A stretch of DNA of 6,722 nucleotides from Nitrospira sp. (lineage in GTDB: Bacteria; Nitrospirota; JACRHL01). Under the pieces are notes generated by a model that had not been told where the DNA came from, ran no database searches, and saw nothing but the letters and a program-made list of their open reading frames with translations. Positions within the stretch are counted from its first letter, which is position 1. Each line of letters starts with the position of its first letter. The translations under genes were made by a program, and so were the position numbers. This document shows, in pieces, positions 1 through 6,190 of this stretch. The DNA is taken from assembly GCA_026994095.1 (NCBI GenBank), contig JALWRU010000181.1, positions 1 through 6,722 on the forward strand. Direction: 5' to 3'.

Positions 1-32
1 ATTGTGGTGCCTTTGGCACCGTGTTTAATCTT

Positions 33-103
33 TTATTTGGTCTGGCGGGTGCGTTTGGCGCGGGGATGGGCCGCCTGGTATGTCGCCGACAGTCGTTCCG
101 TCG
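33..103 (-). pseudogene. xerC 3'-end fragment, outer copy
   Basis: This minus-strand stretch repeats the last codons of xerC, equivalent to residues ~287-309 plus stop, 450 bases downstream of the functional end. It reads in the xerC frame as TERLSATYQAAHPRAKRT followed by RQTK and a TAA stop at 35-33. Compared with xerC it has Thr for Ala294 and Gln for Arg296. It lacks the recombinase core and all catalytic residues, so it cannot be a working gene. It is a by-product of the tandem duplication. Confidence 0.85.
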
Positions 104-122
104 CCGCAGGTATTACAGGTCA

Positions 123-217
123 GCGGGGACCGCCCCGCCCGCCGGAGGCATTTTTCCGCGCGTAGTGCGGCTTTTAATATACAAGATGCCTCCGGCAGGT
201 GGGGGGGCGGCCCCCGC
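123..217. repeat. Nested palindromic element, outer copy
   Basis: A perfect 11-base inverted repeat, GCCGGAGGCAT at 141-151 and ATGCCTCCGGC at 186-196, encloses 34 bases. The arms extend imperfectly outward through G/C-rich sequence to about 123 and 217. Inside lies a smaller hairpin at 156-170, where one arm carries T at 166, so it is no longer a perfect stem. The design resembles small palindromic interspersed elements of the REP or MITE kind. It is seen here only as part of the 225-bp unit, so mobility is an inference. Confidence 0.75.
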
Positions 218-257
218 AGGCCGGTGTTGTGGTGCCTTTGGCACCGTGTTTAATCTT

Positions 258-328
258 TTATTTGGTCTGGCGGGTGCGTTTGGCGCGGGGATGGGCCGCC
301 TGGTATGTCGCCGACAGTCGTTCCGTCG
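258..328 (-). pseudogene. xerC 3'-end fragment, inner copy
   Basis: This is a second copy of the xerC C-terminal codons, 225 bases downstream of the functional end, with the TAA stop at 260-258. Its coding part is identical to the outer fragment and differs from xerC at five bases, giving two amino-acid changes (A294T from two bases, R296Q) and two silent changes. Upstream in the same frame an ATG at 338-336 would allow a 26-residue peptide. No ribosome binding site precedes that ATG, and the outer copy reads ATA there, so translation is doubtful. Confidence 0.85.
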
Positions 329-347
329 CCGCAGGCATTACAGGTCA

Positions 348-442
348 GCGGGGACCGCCCCGCCCGCCGGAGGCATTTTTCCGCGCGTAGCGCGGCTTTT
401 AATATACAAGATGCCTCCGGCAGGTGGGGGGGCGGCCCCCGC
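348..442. repeat. Nested palindromic element, inner copy
   Basis: This is the same structure as the outer copy. GCCGGAGGCAT (366-376) pairs with ATGCCTCCGGC (411-421), with imperfect G/C-rich arm extensions to about 348 and 442. The inner hairpin here is perfect: CCGCGC (381-386), loop GTA, GCGCGG (390-395). On the plus strand it is followed by CTTTTAAT, so it resembles a weak intrinsic terminator for plus-strand transcription. No U-tract follows it on the minus strand, where xerC is transcribed. Transcribed in either direction it would fold into a strong branched structure. Confidence 0.78.
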
Positions 443-455
443 AGGCCGGTGTTGT

Positions 456-470
456 GGTGCCTTTGGCACC
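456..470 (-). other. Short hairpin just downstream of the xerC stop
   Basis: GGTGCC-AAA-GGCACC forms a perfect 6-base stem with a 3-base loop, starting 12 bases after the xerC stop codon. No T-run follows it on the minus strand, so it is not a classical intrinsic terminator for xerC. It might stabilise the mRNA 3' end or act together with the larger palindrome downstream. Identical copies lie at 231-245 and 6-20 as part of the tandem array. Confidence 0.5.
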
Positions 471-482
471 GTGTTTAATCTT

Positions 483-1412
483 TTATTTGGTCTGGCGGGT
501 GCGTTTGGCGCGGGGGTGGGCCGCCCGGTACGCCGCCGACAGCCGTTCCGTCGATACATGGGTATAACGCTGGGTAGTGGACAGGCTGGCGTGCCCCAGC
601 AATTCCTGAATCGCCCGTAAATCCGCACCCCCATCCAGCAGGTGGGTGGCAAACGAGTGGCGCAGCCCGTGCGGTGACGCGCTCGACAGGATGCCGCTCT
701 GCAATACCCGCTTGGCCAACATGCTACTCAAACCACGGGTGGTCAGCCGTTTACCCAGCCGGTTGAGGAACAGTGGCGCACCCTCATTGCCCTCATCGTC
801 GCTGTTACTCATGGCCCGCCAGTTCGGCCAGATGGCCAGATAACGGCTCAACGCCGCCGCCGCCTGTCGGCCCAGCGGTACGATGCGTTCCTTGCCACCC
901 TTGCCCCACACCCGCACCAACCCTTCACGCAGACGCAGGTCCTGCCGGTTGAGGCTGCACAGTTCGCCCACCCGCAGCCCGGCCCCGTAGAGGGTCTCTA
1001 ATATGGCCCGGTCGCGCAGATCGTAGCGGCCCTCCCCGGAAGGGGATTCCACCAGTGCGGTCATGTCGGGCTGGGCCAGCAGACGGGGCAGTTTTTGCGG
1101 CCGTTTGGGGCCGCGCAGAGCCGCGCTGGGGTCGCTGGGGATGATCTGGCGGGAGGTCAGGTCGTGAAACAATCCCCGCAGGCTGGAGAGTTTGCGGCTG
1201 ACGCTGCTGGCGGCCAGACCGGAGCGGGTCAGGTGAGCGGCGTAGCCTCGCACCATGTCGGTGGTGACATCCGTCGGGGCGACCGGCTGACCTTCGGCCT
1301 GCTCCAGATAGAGCACAAACCGTTGCAGGTCCCTTCGGTAGGCGCGGATCGTGTGGGGCGACAGCTGCCGCCCTTCCGCCCGCACCAGATAGTCCCCTAC
1401 GGCGATGCGCAT
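483..1412 (-). CDS. xerC: Site-specific tyrosine recombinase XerC
   Basis: This is a 309-residue tyrosine recombinase, the usual XerC length. With XerD it would act at dif to resolve chromosome dimers at division. The N-terminal SAM-like core-binding domain spans roughly residues 1-95 (RQLSPHTIRAYRRDL at 15-29). The catalytic domain follows with a complete active site: R147 (GAGLRVGEL), K171 (WGKGGKER), H248 and R251 (SPHGLRHSFATHLL), H274 (LLGHASL) and the nucleophile Y283 (QRYTH). The C-terminal tail AHPRAKR is typical of XerC. XerC and XerD are hard to separate by eye; its position after trmFO favours XerC. The ATG lies 16 bases inside trmFO, without a clear Shine-Dalgarno, suggesting coupled translation. 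A GTG at codon 10 has AGGGGA upstream, but using it would remove part of the first helix. Oddity: the last ~22 codons recur in the tandem array downstream. Confidence 0.95.
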   Translation of the reverse strand: MRIAVGDYLVRAEGRQLSPHTIRAYRRDLQRFVLYLEQAEGQPVAPTDVTTDMVRGYAAHLTRSGLAASSVSRKLSSLRGLFHDLTSRQIIPSDPSAALRGPKRPQKLPRLLAQPDMTALVESPSGEGRYDLRDRAILETLYGAGLRVGELCSLNRQDLRLREGLVRVWGKGGKERIVPLGRQAAAALSRYLAIWPNWRAMSNSDDEGNEGAPLFLNRLGKRLTTRGLSSMLAKRVLQSGILSSASPHGLRHSFATHLLDGGADLRAIQELLGHASLSTTQRYTHVSTERLSAAYRAAHPRAKRTRQTK

Positions 1413-2719
1413 GTGGCCAGCCAGTCGGTGCAGTCCTGCCGCGCCCGTTCGATTACCGCCAGTCGCCGCTCCGCCCGTTTGCGGGGGCGTTTTTCCAAGG
1501 GGGGGAACAGCCCGAAATTGATGTTCATGGGCTGGTAATCATCCGGGTTGCCGTGGCTCAAATGGCGCAGCAATGAGCCGATGGCGCTGGTATCCGGTGG
1601 CGGAATGAAGTCGGCCCCTATCAATGATTTGGCCGCCATACGAGCAGCAGTCAGGCCGATAGCCGTGCTTTCCAGATACCCCTCGACCCCGGTGATCTGC
1701 CCGGCCAGCCAGATGTGGCTGCGGTTTTTTAAGGTCAGGTCCGGGTTGAGAAAGCGTGGTGCGTTGACATAGGTATTGCGGTGAATCGCCCCCAGCCGGT
1801 GAAACTCGGCCTGCTCCAGCCCCGGAATCATGCGAAAGATACGCTCCTGCTCCGGGTAGGCCATCTTGGTCTGAAAGCCCACCAGATTATAGTAGTCCCG
1901 GCCCAGATCCTCTTGCCGCAATTGCACCACGGCGTAGGCCTCTTCGCCCGTATGCGGGTTACGCAGGCCCACCGGTTTCATGGGGCCGAAGGCCAGTGTT
2001 TCCGGCCCCCGTGCGGCGATCACCTCGATGGGCATGCAGCCCTCAAAGTAGATGGCCTTTTCTTCAAACGGGGCCGGTTCAATGCAGCGGGCGGTGCCCA
2101 GTGCCTCGATAAACTGATGGTAGGTGTCCCGATCCATGGGGCAGTTCAGGTAGTCGCCCTCCGGATCGTCGCCCCGGTCGTAACGGGAGGCCCGAAAGGC
2201 CACCGACATGTCGATGGAGTCGGCGCTGACGATGGGCGAGATGGCGTCATAAAAATAGAGGCCGTCGTCGCCGGTGGCCTGTCGGATCGAGGCACTTAAA
2301 TCCGGGGCGGTGAGCGGGCCGGTGGCAATGATGGTGGGGCCGTCCGGCAAGCTGTGTATTTCTTCCCGCAGCAGTTGGATGCGCGGGTGGTCGTAGATGG
2401 CAGCAGAGATGGTGGCTGCAAACCGGTCCCGGTCTACCGCCAGCGCACCGCCTGCCGGTACCCTGGCGTCGTCGGCGGCCCGCAGGATCAATGAATTCAG
2501 TCCGCGCAGCTCGGCCTTGAGTTGGCCGGGGGCCGAATCGGGCTGGTCACTCTTAAGGGAGTTGGAGCAGACCAGTTCGGCCAGTTGATCGGTCTTGTGG
2601 GCCTCGGTGGAGCGCACCGGGCGCATCTCGATGAGGGTTACATCCAACCCGCACTGGGCTGCCTGCCAGGCCGCTTCGGAACCGGCCAGCCCGCCACCCA
2701 CCACGGTCAACGGGGGCAT
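1397..2719 (-). CDS. trmFO: Methylenetetrahydrofolate--tRNA-(uracil-5-)-methyltransferase TrmFO
   Basis: This 440-residue FAD- and folate-dependent enzyme makes 5-methyluridine at position 54 in the T-loop of tRNA, using methylenetetrahydrofolate as carbon donor. The FAD-binding Rossmann motif GGGLAGSEAA is at residues 8-17, close to the start, as in the family. ELVCSNSLKS carries C51 and FEGCMPIE carries C228, matching the two functionally important cysteines of Bacillus TrmFO (C53, C226). The C-terminal FAD-contacting segment LAGQITGVEGYLESTA (338-353) and PMNINFGLFPPL (397-408) are also typical. The chosen ATG lies 1 base after the topA stop and 8 bases from an AAGG; the reading frame is open further upstream, but only inside topA. 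The stop is TAG. The 3' end overlaps xerC by 16 bases. TrmFO replaces the SAM-dependent TrmA used by enteric bacteria. Confidence 0.96.
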   Translation of the reverse strand: MPPLTVVGGGLAGSEAAWQAAQCGLDVTLIEMRPVRSTEAHKTDQLAELVCSNSLKSDQPDSAPGQLKAELRGLNSLILRAADDARVPAGGALAVDRDRFAATISAAIYDHPRIQLLREEIHSLPDGPTIIATGPLTAPDLSASIRQATGDDGLYFYDAISPIVSADSIDMSVAFRASRYDRGDDPEGDYLNCPMDRDTYHQFIEALGTARCIEPAPFEEKAIYFEGCMPIEVIAARGPETLAFGPMKPVGLRNPHTGEEAYAVVQLRQEDLGRDYYNLVGFQTKMAYPEQERIFRMIPGLEQAEFHRLGAIHRNTYVNAPRFLNPDLTLKNRSHIWLAGQITGVEGYLESTAIGLTAARMAAKSLIGADFIPPPDTSAIGSLLRHLSHGNPDDYQPMNINFGLFPPLEKRPRKRAERRLAVIERARQDCTDWLATCASP

Positions 2720-2731
2720 GTCAGTCGCCTT
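2717..2731 (-). promoter_or_regulatory. trmFO ribosome binding site and start
   Basis: On the minus strand the end of topA reads AAGGCGACTGACATG. The AAGG (2731-2728) lies 8 bases before the ATG (2719-2717), and the topA TGA (2723-2721) sits between them. This fixes the trmFO start at the GGG-motif methionine and indicates translational coupling between topA and trmFO. Confidence 0.75.
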
Positions 2732-4937
2732 TTTTGGTGTAGCCACACCCTTTGACCGGGCAGACGATGTTGTTGCCCTTGATCTCCAGATAGGGGCTGT
2801 CACAGTCCGGGCAGGCCTCTGGAACCGGCTTGTTCCAGGTAGCGAAGGTGCATTTGGGGTAGGTATTGCAGCTAAAGAACACCTTGCCCTTGCGGCTCTG
2901 TTTTTCGATCAGCTCACCGGTACAGCCGTCCTGTGGGCACGGTACGCCGGTACCGATGGGCCGGGTGGTTTTGCACTTGGGGTAGGCGGTACAGGCCAGA
3001 AATCGGCCGTAGCGACCATTCTTGATGGTCATGGCCGCGTTACATTCAGGACAGGGGGTATCGGCAATCTCGTCTTCGACGATGCGGATGCCGTTTTCGT
3101 CCTCTACAAACTCGCGGGTCTCTTTGCAGTCCGGGTAGGTGGAACAGGCTAAAAAGCGGCCATGTCGCCCCCAGCGAATCACCATCTTCTCACCGCACTG
3201 GGCGCAGTCGATGTCGGTGGGGATGGTCTCGCGCTTGATGTTGCGCATCTCCACCTTGGCGGTTTCCAGGCTCTTTTCAAACGGGCTGTAAAAGTCCCGC
3301 ACCGAGTTGTGCCAGTCCTTTTTGCCTTCCTCTACCTCGTCCAGTTCCTGCTCCATCCGGGCAGTGAATTCCGGGTTGAGGATGTCGGCAAAATGCTCCA
3401 CCAGCAGGTCGTTGACGATCAACCCCAGATCGGTGGGGTGCAGACGCGACTCCTTCTTTTCCACATAGCCCCGGTCCTGAATGGTGGACATGATAGTGGC
3501 GTAAGTGGACGGCCGCCCCAGCCCGCGATCTTCCAGCTCCTTGATGAGCAGGGCCTCGCTGAAACGGGGTGGCGGCTGGGTAAAATGCTGCTTGGGAGTG
3601 AGCGATGTGGCGGTCAGCTCCTGCCCTTCGGTAAGTACCGGTAAGAGGCCGTCTTCCTTGGTGGCGGGTTTTTCGTCCTGCCCTTCGGTATAGGCGGCGG
3701 TAAAGCCGGGGAAGGTCATCACCGACCCCCGCGCGCGGAAAGTAGCACGCCCGCAAGACAGGTCGGCACCGGTATCGTCAAACCGTGCCGGGCTCATCTG
3801 GCAGGCCACAAAACGGGCCCAGATCAAGCGGTACAGCCGGTACTGGTCGCGGCTTAGAATCGCTTTGAGGGTCTCCGGGTCGCGGTTTACATCGGTGGGG
3901 CGGATCGCTTCGTGAGCGTCCTGCGCGGCCTTTTTGGTGCGGTAGATCTGCGGCTTGGCGGGCAGGTAATCGTTGCCGTAGCGCGCCTTGATAAAGGCCC
4001 GCGCATCGGTCACCGCTTCGTCGGCCAACCGGGTGGAGTCGGTACGCATGTAGGTGATCAGACCGACCGGCCCCTCGTCGCCCAGTTCCAGCCCTTCATA
4101 TAGTTGTTGTGCCACGCTCATGGTGCGCTTGGGGGTGAAGCCGATCTGACGGGCGGCGTCCTGCTGCAATTTGCTGGTGATAAACGGCGCGACCGGCTTG
4201 CGCTTGCGCTCTTTTTTGGTGACCTTGGCCACCGTGAACGGTTCGCCGTTCAGCTCCTTGAGCAGCGCCTCGGCCTCGTCGCCCTGCTTGAGTTTGATGG
4301 CCTTGTCGTTTAACTGGGTCAGCGCAGCGGTGAACTCCGGCGGTCCGGCAAACGCGGCGGTCAGCGACCAGGACTCCTCCGGCGTAAAGGCACGGATGGC
4401 GGCTTCCCGCTCGGATACAAGCCGTACCGCCACACTCTGCACCCGCCCGGCAGAGAGCCCCCTCTTCACTTTAGCCCACAACAGCGGTGAGAGTTTATAG
4501 CCCACGATCCGGTCCAGCACCCGGCGGGCCTGCTGGGCGTCGACCATGTCCTGATCGATGCGGGTGGGGGAGGCGATGCCGTCGGTGATCGCCTTTTTGG
4601 TGATCTCGTTAAAACGCACCCGGTAGAGGTTGTCTTTGCTTTTCAGCGACTCGGCAATATGCCACGCAATGGCTTCGCCCTCGCGATCCGGATCGGTCGC
4701 CAGAAAGACCTGATCCGCTTTCTTCGCTTCGGAGCGAATCTCTGCCAGGATTTTACCCTTGCCGCGAATGGTCACATAGGTGGGCGAAAAATCCCCCTCC
4801 AGATCGATGCCCAGATCATCCTTGGGCAGATCGCGGATGTGACCGACGCTGGATTTCACTACGAAATCCTTGCCCAGATACTTCTGGATGGTCTTCGCCT
4901 TGGAGGGCGACTCCACGATGAGCAGTGACTTTGCCAT
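2721..4937 (-). CDS. topA: DNA topoisomerase I (type IA)
   Basis: This 738-residue type IA topoisomerase relaxes negative supercoils by transient single-strand breakage. The Toprim domain is at the N-terminus, with E9 (LLIVESPSKAKTI) and the DxDxE metal site D82, D84, E86 (TDPDREGEA). The catalytic tyrosine is Y296 in GLITYMRTDST, and RGLGRPSTYATIM (471-483) is another family signature. The C-terminus has four four-cysteine zinc ribbons: C578/C581/C598/C604, C629/C632/C649/C655, C667/C672/C690/C696 and C709/C712/C726/C731. It is shorter than the E. coli enzyme (865 residues) but complete in its parts. The ATG start is followed by the canonical MAKSLLIVES. A 103-base gap upstream could hold its promoter, and trmFO follows after 1 base. 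Confidence 0.98.
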   Translation of the reverse strand: MAKSLLIVESPSKAKTIQKYLGKDFVVKSSVGHIRDLPKDDLGIDLEGDFSPTYVTIRGKGKILAEIRSEAKKADQVFLATDPDREGEAIAWHIAESLKSKDNLYRVRFNEITKKAITDGIASPTRIDQDMVDAQQARRVLDRIVGYKLSPLLWAKVKRGLSAGRVQSVAVRLVSEREAAIRAFTPEESWSLTAAFAGPPEFTAALTQLNDKAIKLKQGDEAEALLKELNGEPFTVAKVTKKERKRKPVAPFITSKLQQDAARQIGFTPKRTMSVAQQLYEGLELGDEGPVGLITYMRTDSTRLADEAVTDARAFIKARYGNDYLPAKPQIYRTKKAAQDAHEAIRPTDVNRDPETLKAILSRDQYRLYRLIWARFVACQMSPARFDDTGADLSCGRATFRARGSVMTFPGFTAAYTEGQDEKPATKEDGLLPVLTEGQELTATSLTPKQHFTQPPPRFSEALLIKELEDRGLGRPSTYATIMSTIQDRGYVEKKESRLHPTDLGLIVNDLLVEHFADILNPEFTARMEQELDEVEEGKKDWHNSVRDFYSPFEKSLETAKVEMRNIKRETIPTDIDCAQCGEKMVIRWGRHGRFLACSTYPDCKETREFVEDENGIRIVEDEIADTPCPECNAAMTIKNGRYGRFLACTAYPKCKTTRPIGTGVPCPQDGCTGELIEKQSRKGKVFFSCNTYPKCTFATWNKPVPEACPDCDSPYLEIKGNNIVCPVKGCGYTKKGD

Positions 4938-5040
4938 AACTTCTATTCATACCATACTGTGTGGCGTGACGCCGAAAGGAGTGTTGGAGAAGCCAACGCC
5001 CGGTGTAGTCTACGCCAACAATGCCAATCGGTGAACCACT
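4938..5040 (-). promoter_or_regulatory. dprA-topA intergenic region, possible topA promoter
   Basis: This is the only non-coding gap inside the cluster. On the minus strand a -10-like TATGGT (4956-4951) overlaps a second candidate, TATGAA, a few bases on, but the spacing to topA would leave a leader of about ten bases. I see no convincing -35 box. AGAAG just before the ATG is a weak ribosome binding site. Two small inverted repeats lie here: GTTGG/CCAAC at 4983-4997 with a 5-base loop, and GGCG/CGCC at 4963-4973. Neither is followed by a T-run, so termination of dprA is not supported. topA may have its own promoter here, or be read through from dprA. Confidence 0.3.
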
Positions 5041-6180
5041 CTACGTCCGCCGGGGAGGGCGAACATAGCGGTTACCGGGCATTTTTTCCAGCAGACCGCC
5101 CATTTCCAGCTCCAGCAGCGCCCCCAGCAGGGTGGCTGTATCGACCGCCTGAAGCTGCTCGGACAGGTCGTCGGCAGAGACCGAGACGCTGCCCAGCAGG
5201 CCCAGAATCTGTTGCTGCAACGGGGGAAGGCCTTCCGGCATGACCGCTTCTTGAGCGGTAGTGGCCGCCGGTGCCCGGTCTTGCCATTGGGGCAGCAGGT
5301 CGGCCACCACCTCGCTGGCGTGGCTGATGAGGGTGGCCCCCTGACGGATCAGATGATGGCACCCTTCCGCCCCCGGCTGGTCGATATTGCCGGGCACCGC
5401 GAACACCGTGCGGCCCTGCTCGCTGGCCAGCCGGGCGGTGATGAGCGAGCCGCTGCGCAGCCCCGCCTCCACCACAATCACCCCCAGCGACAACCCGCTG
5501 ATGATGCGGTTACGACGGGGGAAGTTGGGGCCGCTGGGCGGGGTGTCTGGCGAAAACTCAGAGATCACCACACCCGCCTGGGCGATTTTTTGGAACAGCC
5601 CCTTGTGCTCCGCCGGGTAGGGTCGTGCCAGCCCGGTACCCAGCACCGCCACGGTCTTGCCCTGTGCCGCCAGCGCCGCCAGATGGGCCTGTCCGTCCAC
5701 CCCGGAGGCCATGCCACTCACCACCACCACACCGGTGGTGGCCAGATCGGTGCAGAGCTTGCGGGTGACATAGCGCCCGTAGGAGCTGATCCGGCGCGAG
5801 CCCACCACCGCCACCCCCGGCAGGTGTAACAGGGTGGGGTCGCCTAATATATATAGTAAGGATGGCGGGTCGGCGATGGTGCGCAGTAACGGGGGGTAAC
5901 GCTCATCTTCCAGCGGCAGGATAAGCGCGCCGTGATCTTCCACCCAGCGCAACTGCTGGGCCGTGTGAGCCGGGAGCGCTGACTGAAGGGTCTGGCTGAT
6001 GCGCAGGGCCAGCTTGGCATGCACTTCGGCCTCGGTCTGCAACTGCTCCGGGCTGGCGTTGAGGACCGCGAGGGCGCTACCAAAGATATCGATCAGGCGG
6101 GCGTAGCCAATGGCACCGACCCCCTCCACATCCGCCAGCCGCAGAGAGGCGGTGACATCGATCGCAGGCGTCTCGCTCAC
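5041..6180 (-). CDS. dprA: DNA-processing protein DprA (Smf)
   Basis: This 379-residue cytoplasmic protein binds incoming single-stranded DNA during natural transformation and loads RecA; it is also widely kept in non-competent bacteria. An N-terminal helix-hairpin/SAM-like region occupies about residues 12-50 (ADVEGVGAIGYARLIDIFG). The Rossmann-like core carries the DprA signatures: VAVVGSRRIS (123-132), SGMASGVDGQAH (155-166), VLGTGLARPYP (179-189), FPRRNRIISGLS (220-231), VEAGLRSGSLITA (237-249) and PGNID (263-267). A C-terminal winged-helix domain (about 317-374, LPPLQQQILGLL onward) ends the protein. The start is GTG, with AGGA 6 bases upstream, and overlaps the kinase stop as GTGA, implying coupled translation. 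The stop is TAG. Codons 108-112 form an unusual AT-rich run of TTA, CTA, TAT, ATA, TTA just before the core fold. Confidence 0.97.
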   Translation of the reverse strand: MSETPAIDVTASLRLADVEGVGAIGYARLIDIFGSALAVLNASPEQLQTEAEVHAKLALRISQTLQSALPAHTAQQLRWVEDHGALILPLEDERYPPLLRTIADPPSLLYILGDPTLLHLPGVAVVGSRRISSYGRYVTRKLCTDLATTGVVVVSGMASGVDGQAHLAALAAQGKTVAVLGTGLARPYPAEHKGLFQKIAQAGVVISEFSPDTPPSGPNFPRRNRIISGLSLGVIVVEAGLRSGSLITARLASEQGRTVFAVPGNIDQPGAEGCHHLIRQGATLISHASEVVADLLPQWQDRAPAATTAQEAVMPEGLPPLQQQILGLLGSVSVSADDLSEQLQAVDTATLLGALLELEMGGLLEKMPGNRYVRPPRRT

Positions 6181-6190
6181 GGGGAGTCCT
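6177..6190 (-). promoter_or_regulatory. dprA ribosome binding site and GTGA start/stop overlap
   Basis: AGGA (6190-6187) lies 6 bases before the GTG start of dprA (6180-6178). The GTG shares bases with the TGA stop (6179-6177) of the upstream kinase gene. This decides the dprA start and points to coupled translation from one mRNA. Confidence 0.7.

Larger units (their letters stand above)
1..553. repeat. 225-bp tandem repeat array that includes the xerC 3' end
   Basis: Three consecutive stretches match at an exact offset of 225 bases. Bases 1-225 match 226-450 with three differences (1/226, 111/336, 166/391). Bases 226-328 match 451-553 with five differences (516, 526, 531, 533, 543). The match stops sharply at 553/554, inside xerC, so the first unit on the minus strand is the real xerC 3' end. 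Each unit has two parts. The first is a 103-base 'tail' (451-553, 226-328, 1-103) holding the last xerC codons, stop and a short hairpin. The second is a 122-base palindrome-rich part (329-450, 104-225). The array continues beyond the left edge, so the copy number is unknown. There are no unique spacers and no CRISPR character. I see no intact gene in 1-482. The likely origin is repeated tandem duplication. Confidence 0.95.

Noticed and set aside
1..553. CRISPR array
   Set aside because: Units are 225 bases long, contiguous and without unique spacers, and they contain gene fragments.
1..553. dif-like recombination site next to xerC
   Set aside because: I found no convincing 28-bp arrangement of two Xer half-sites around a 6-base centre, and xerC is not usually beside dif.
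21..620. Plus-strand open frame of 199 codons with a 75-residue internal repeat
   Set aside because: It exists because the repeat unit is 225 bases, a multiple of three, so an open frame stays open from unit to unit. It is antisense to xerC at its end, has no ribosome binding site before its GTG, and has an Arg/Gly/Ala/Pro-rich composition typical of a shadow frame.
338..652. Minus-strand open frame of 104 codons
   Set aside because: It is an alternative frame over the xerC 3' end and the first repeat unit, with no similarity I recognise.
2720..2803. Upstream extension of trmFO by 28 codons
   Set aside because: The extension lies wholly inside topA and would put unrelated residues before the FAD motif. 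The ATG at 2719 has a good ribosome binding site and leaves the motif near the N-terminus, as in the family.
4983..4997. Hairpin after dprA as an intrinsic terminator
   Set aside because: The stem is only 5 bases and no T-run follows on the minus strand.
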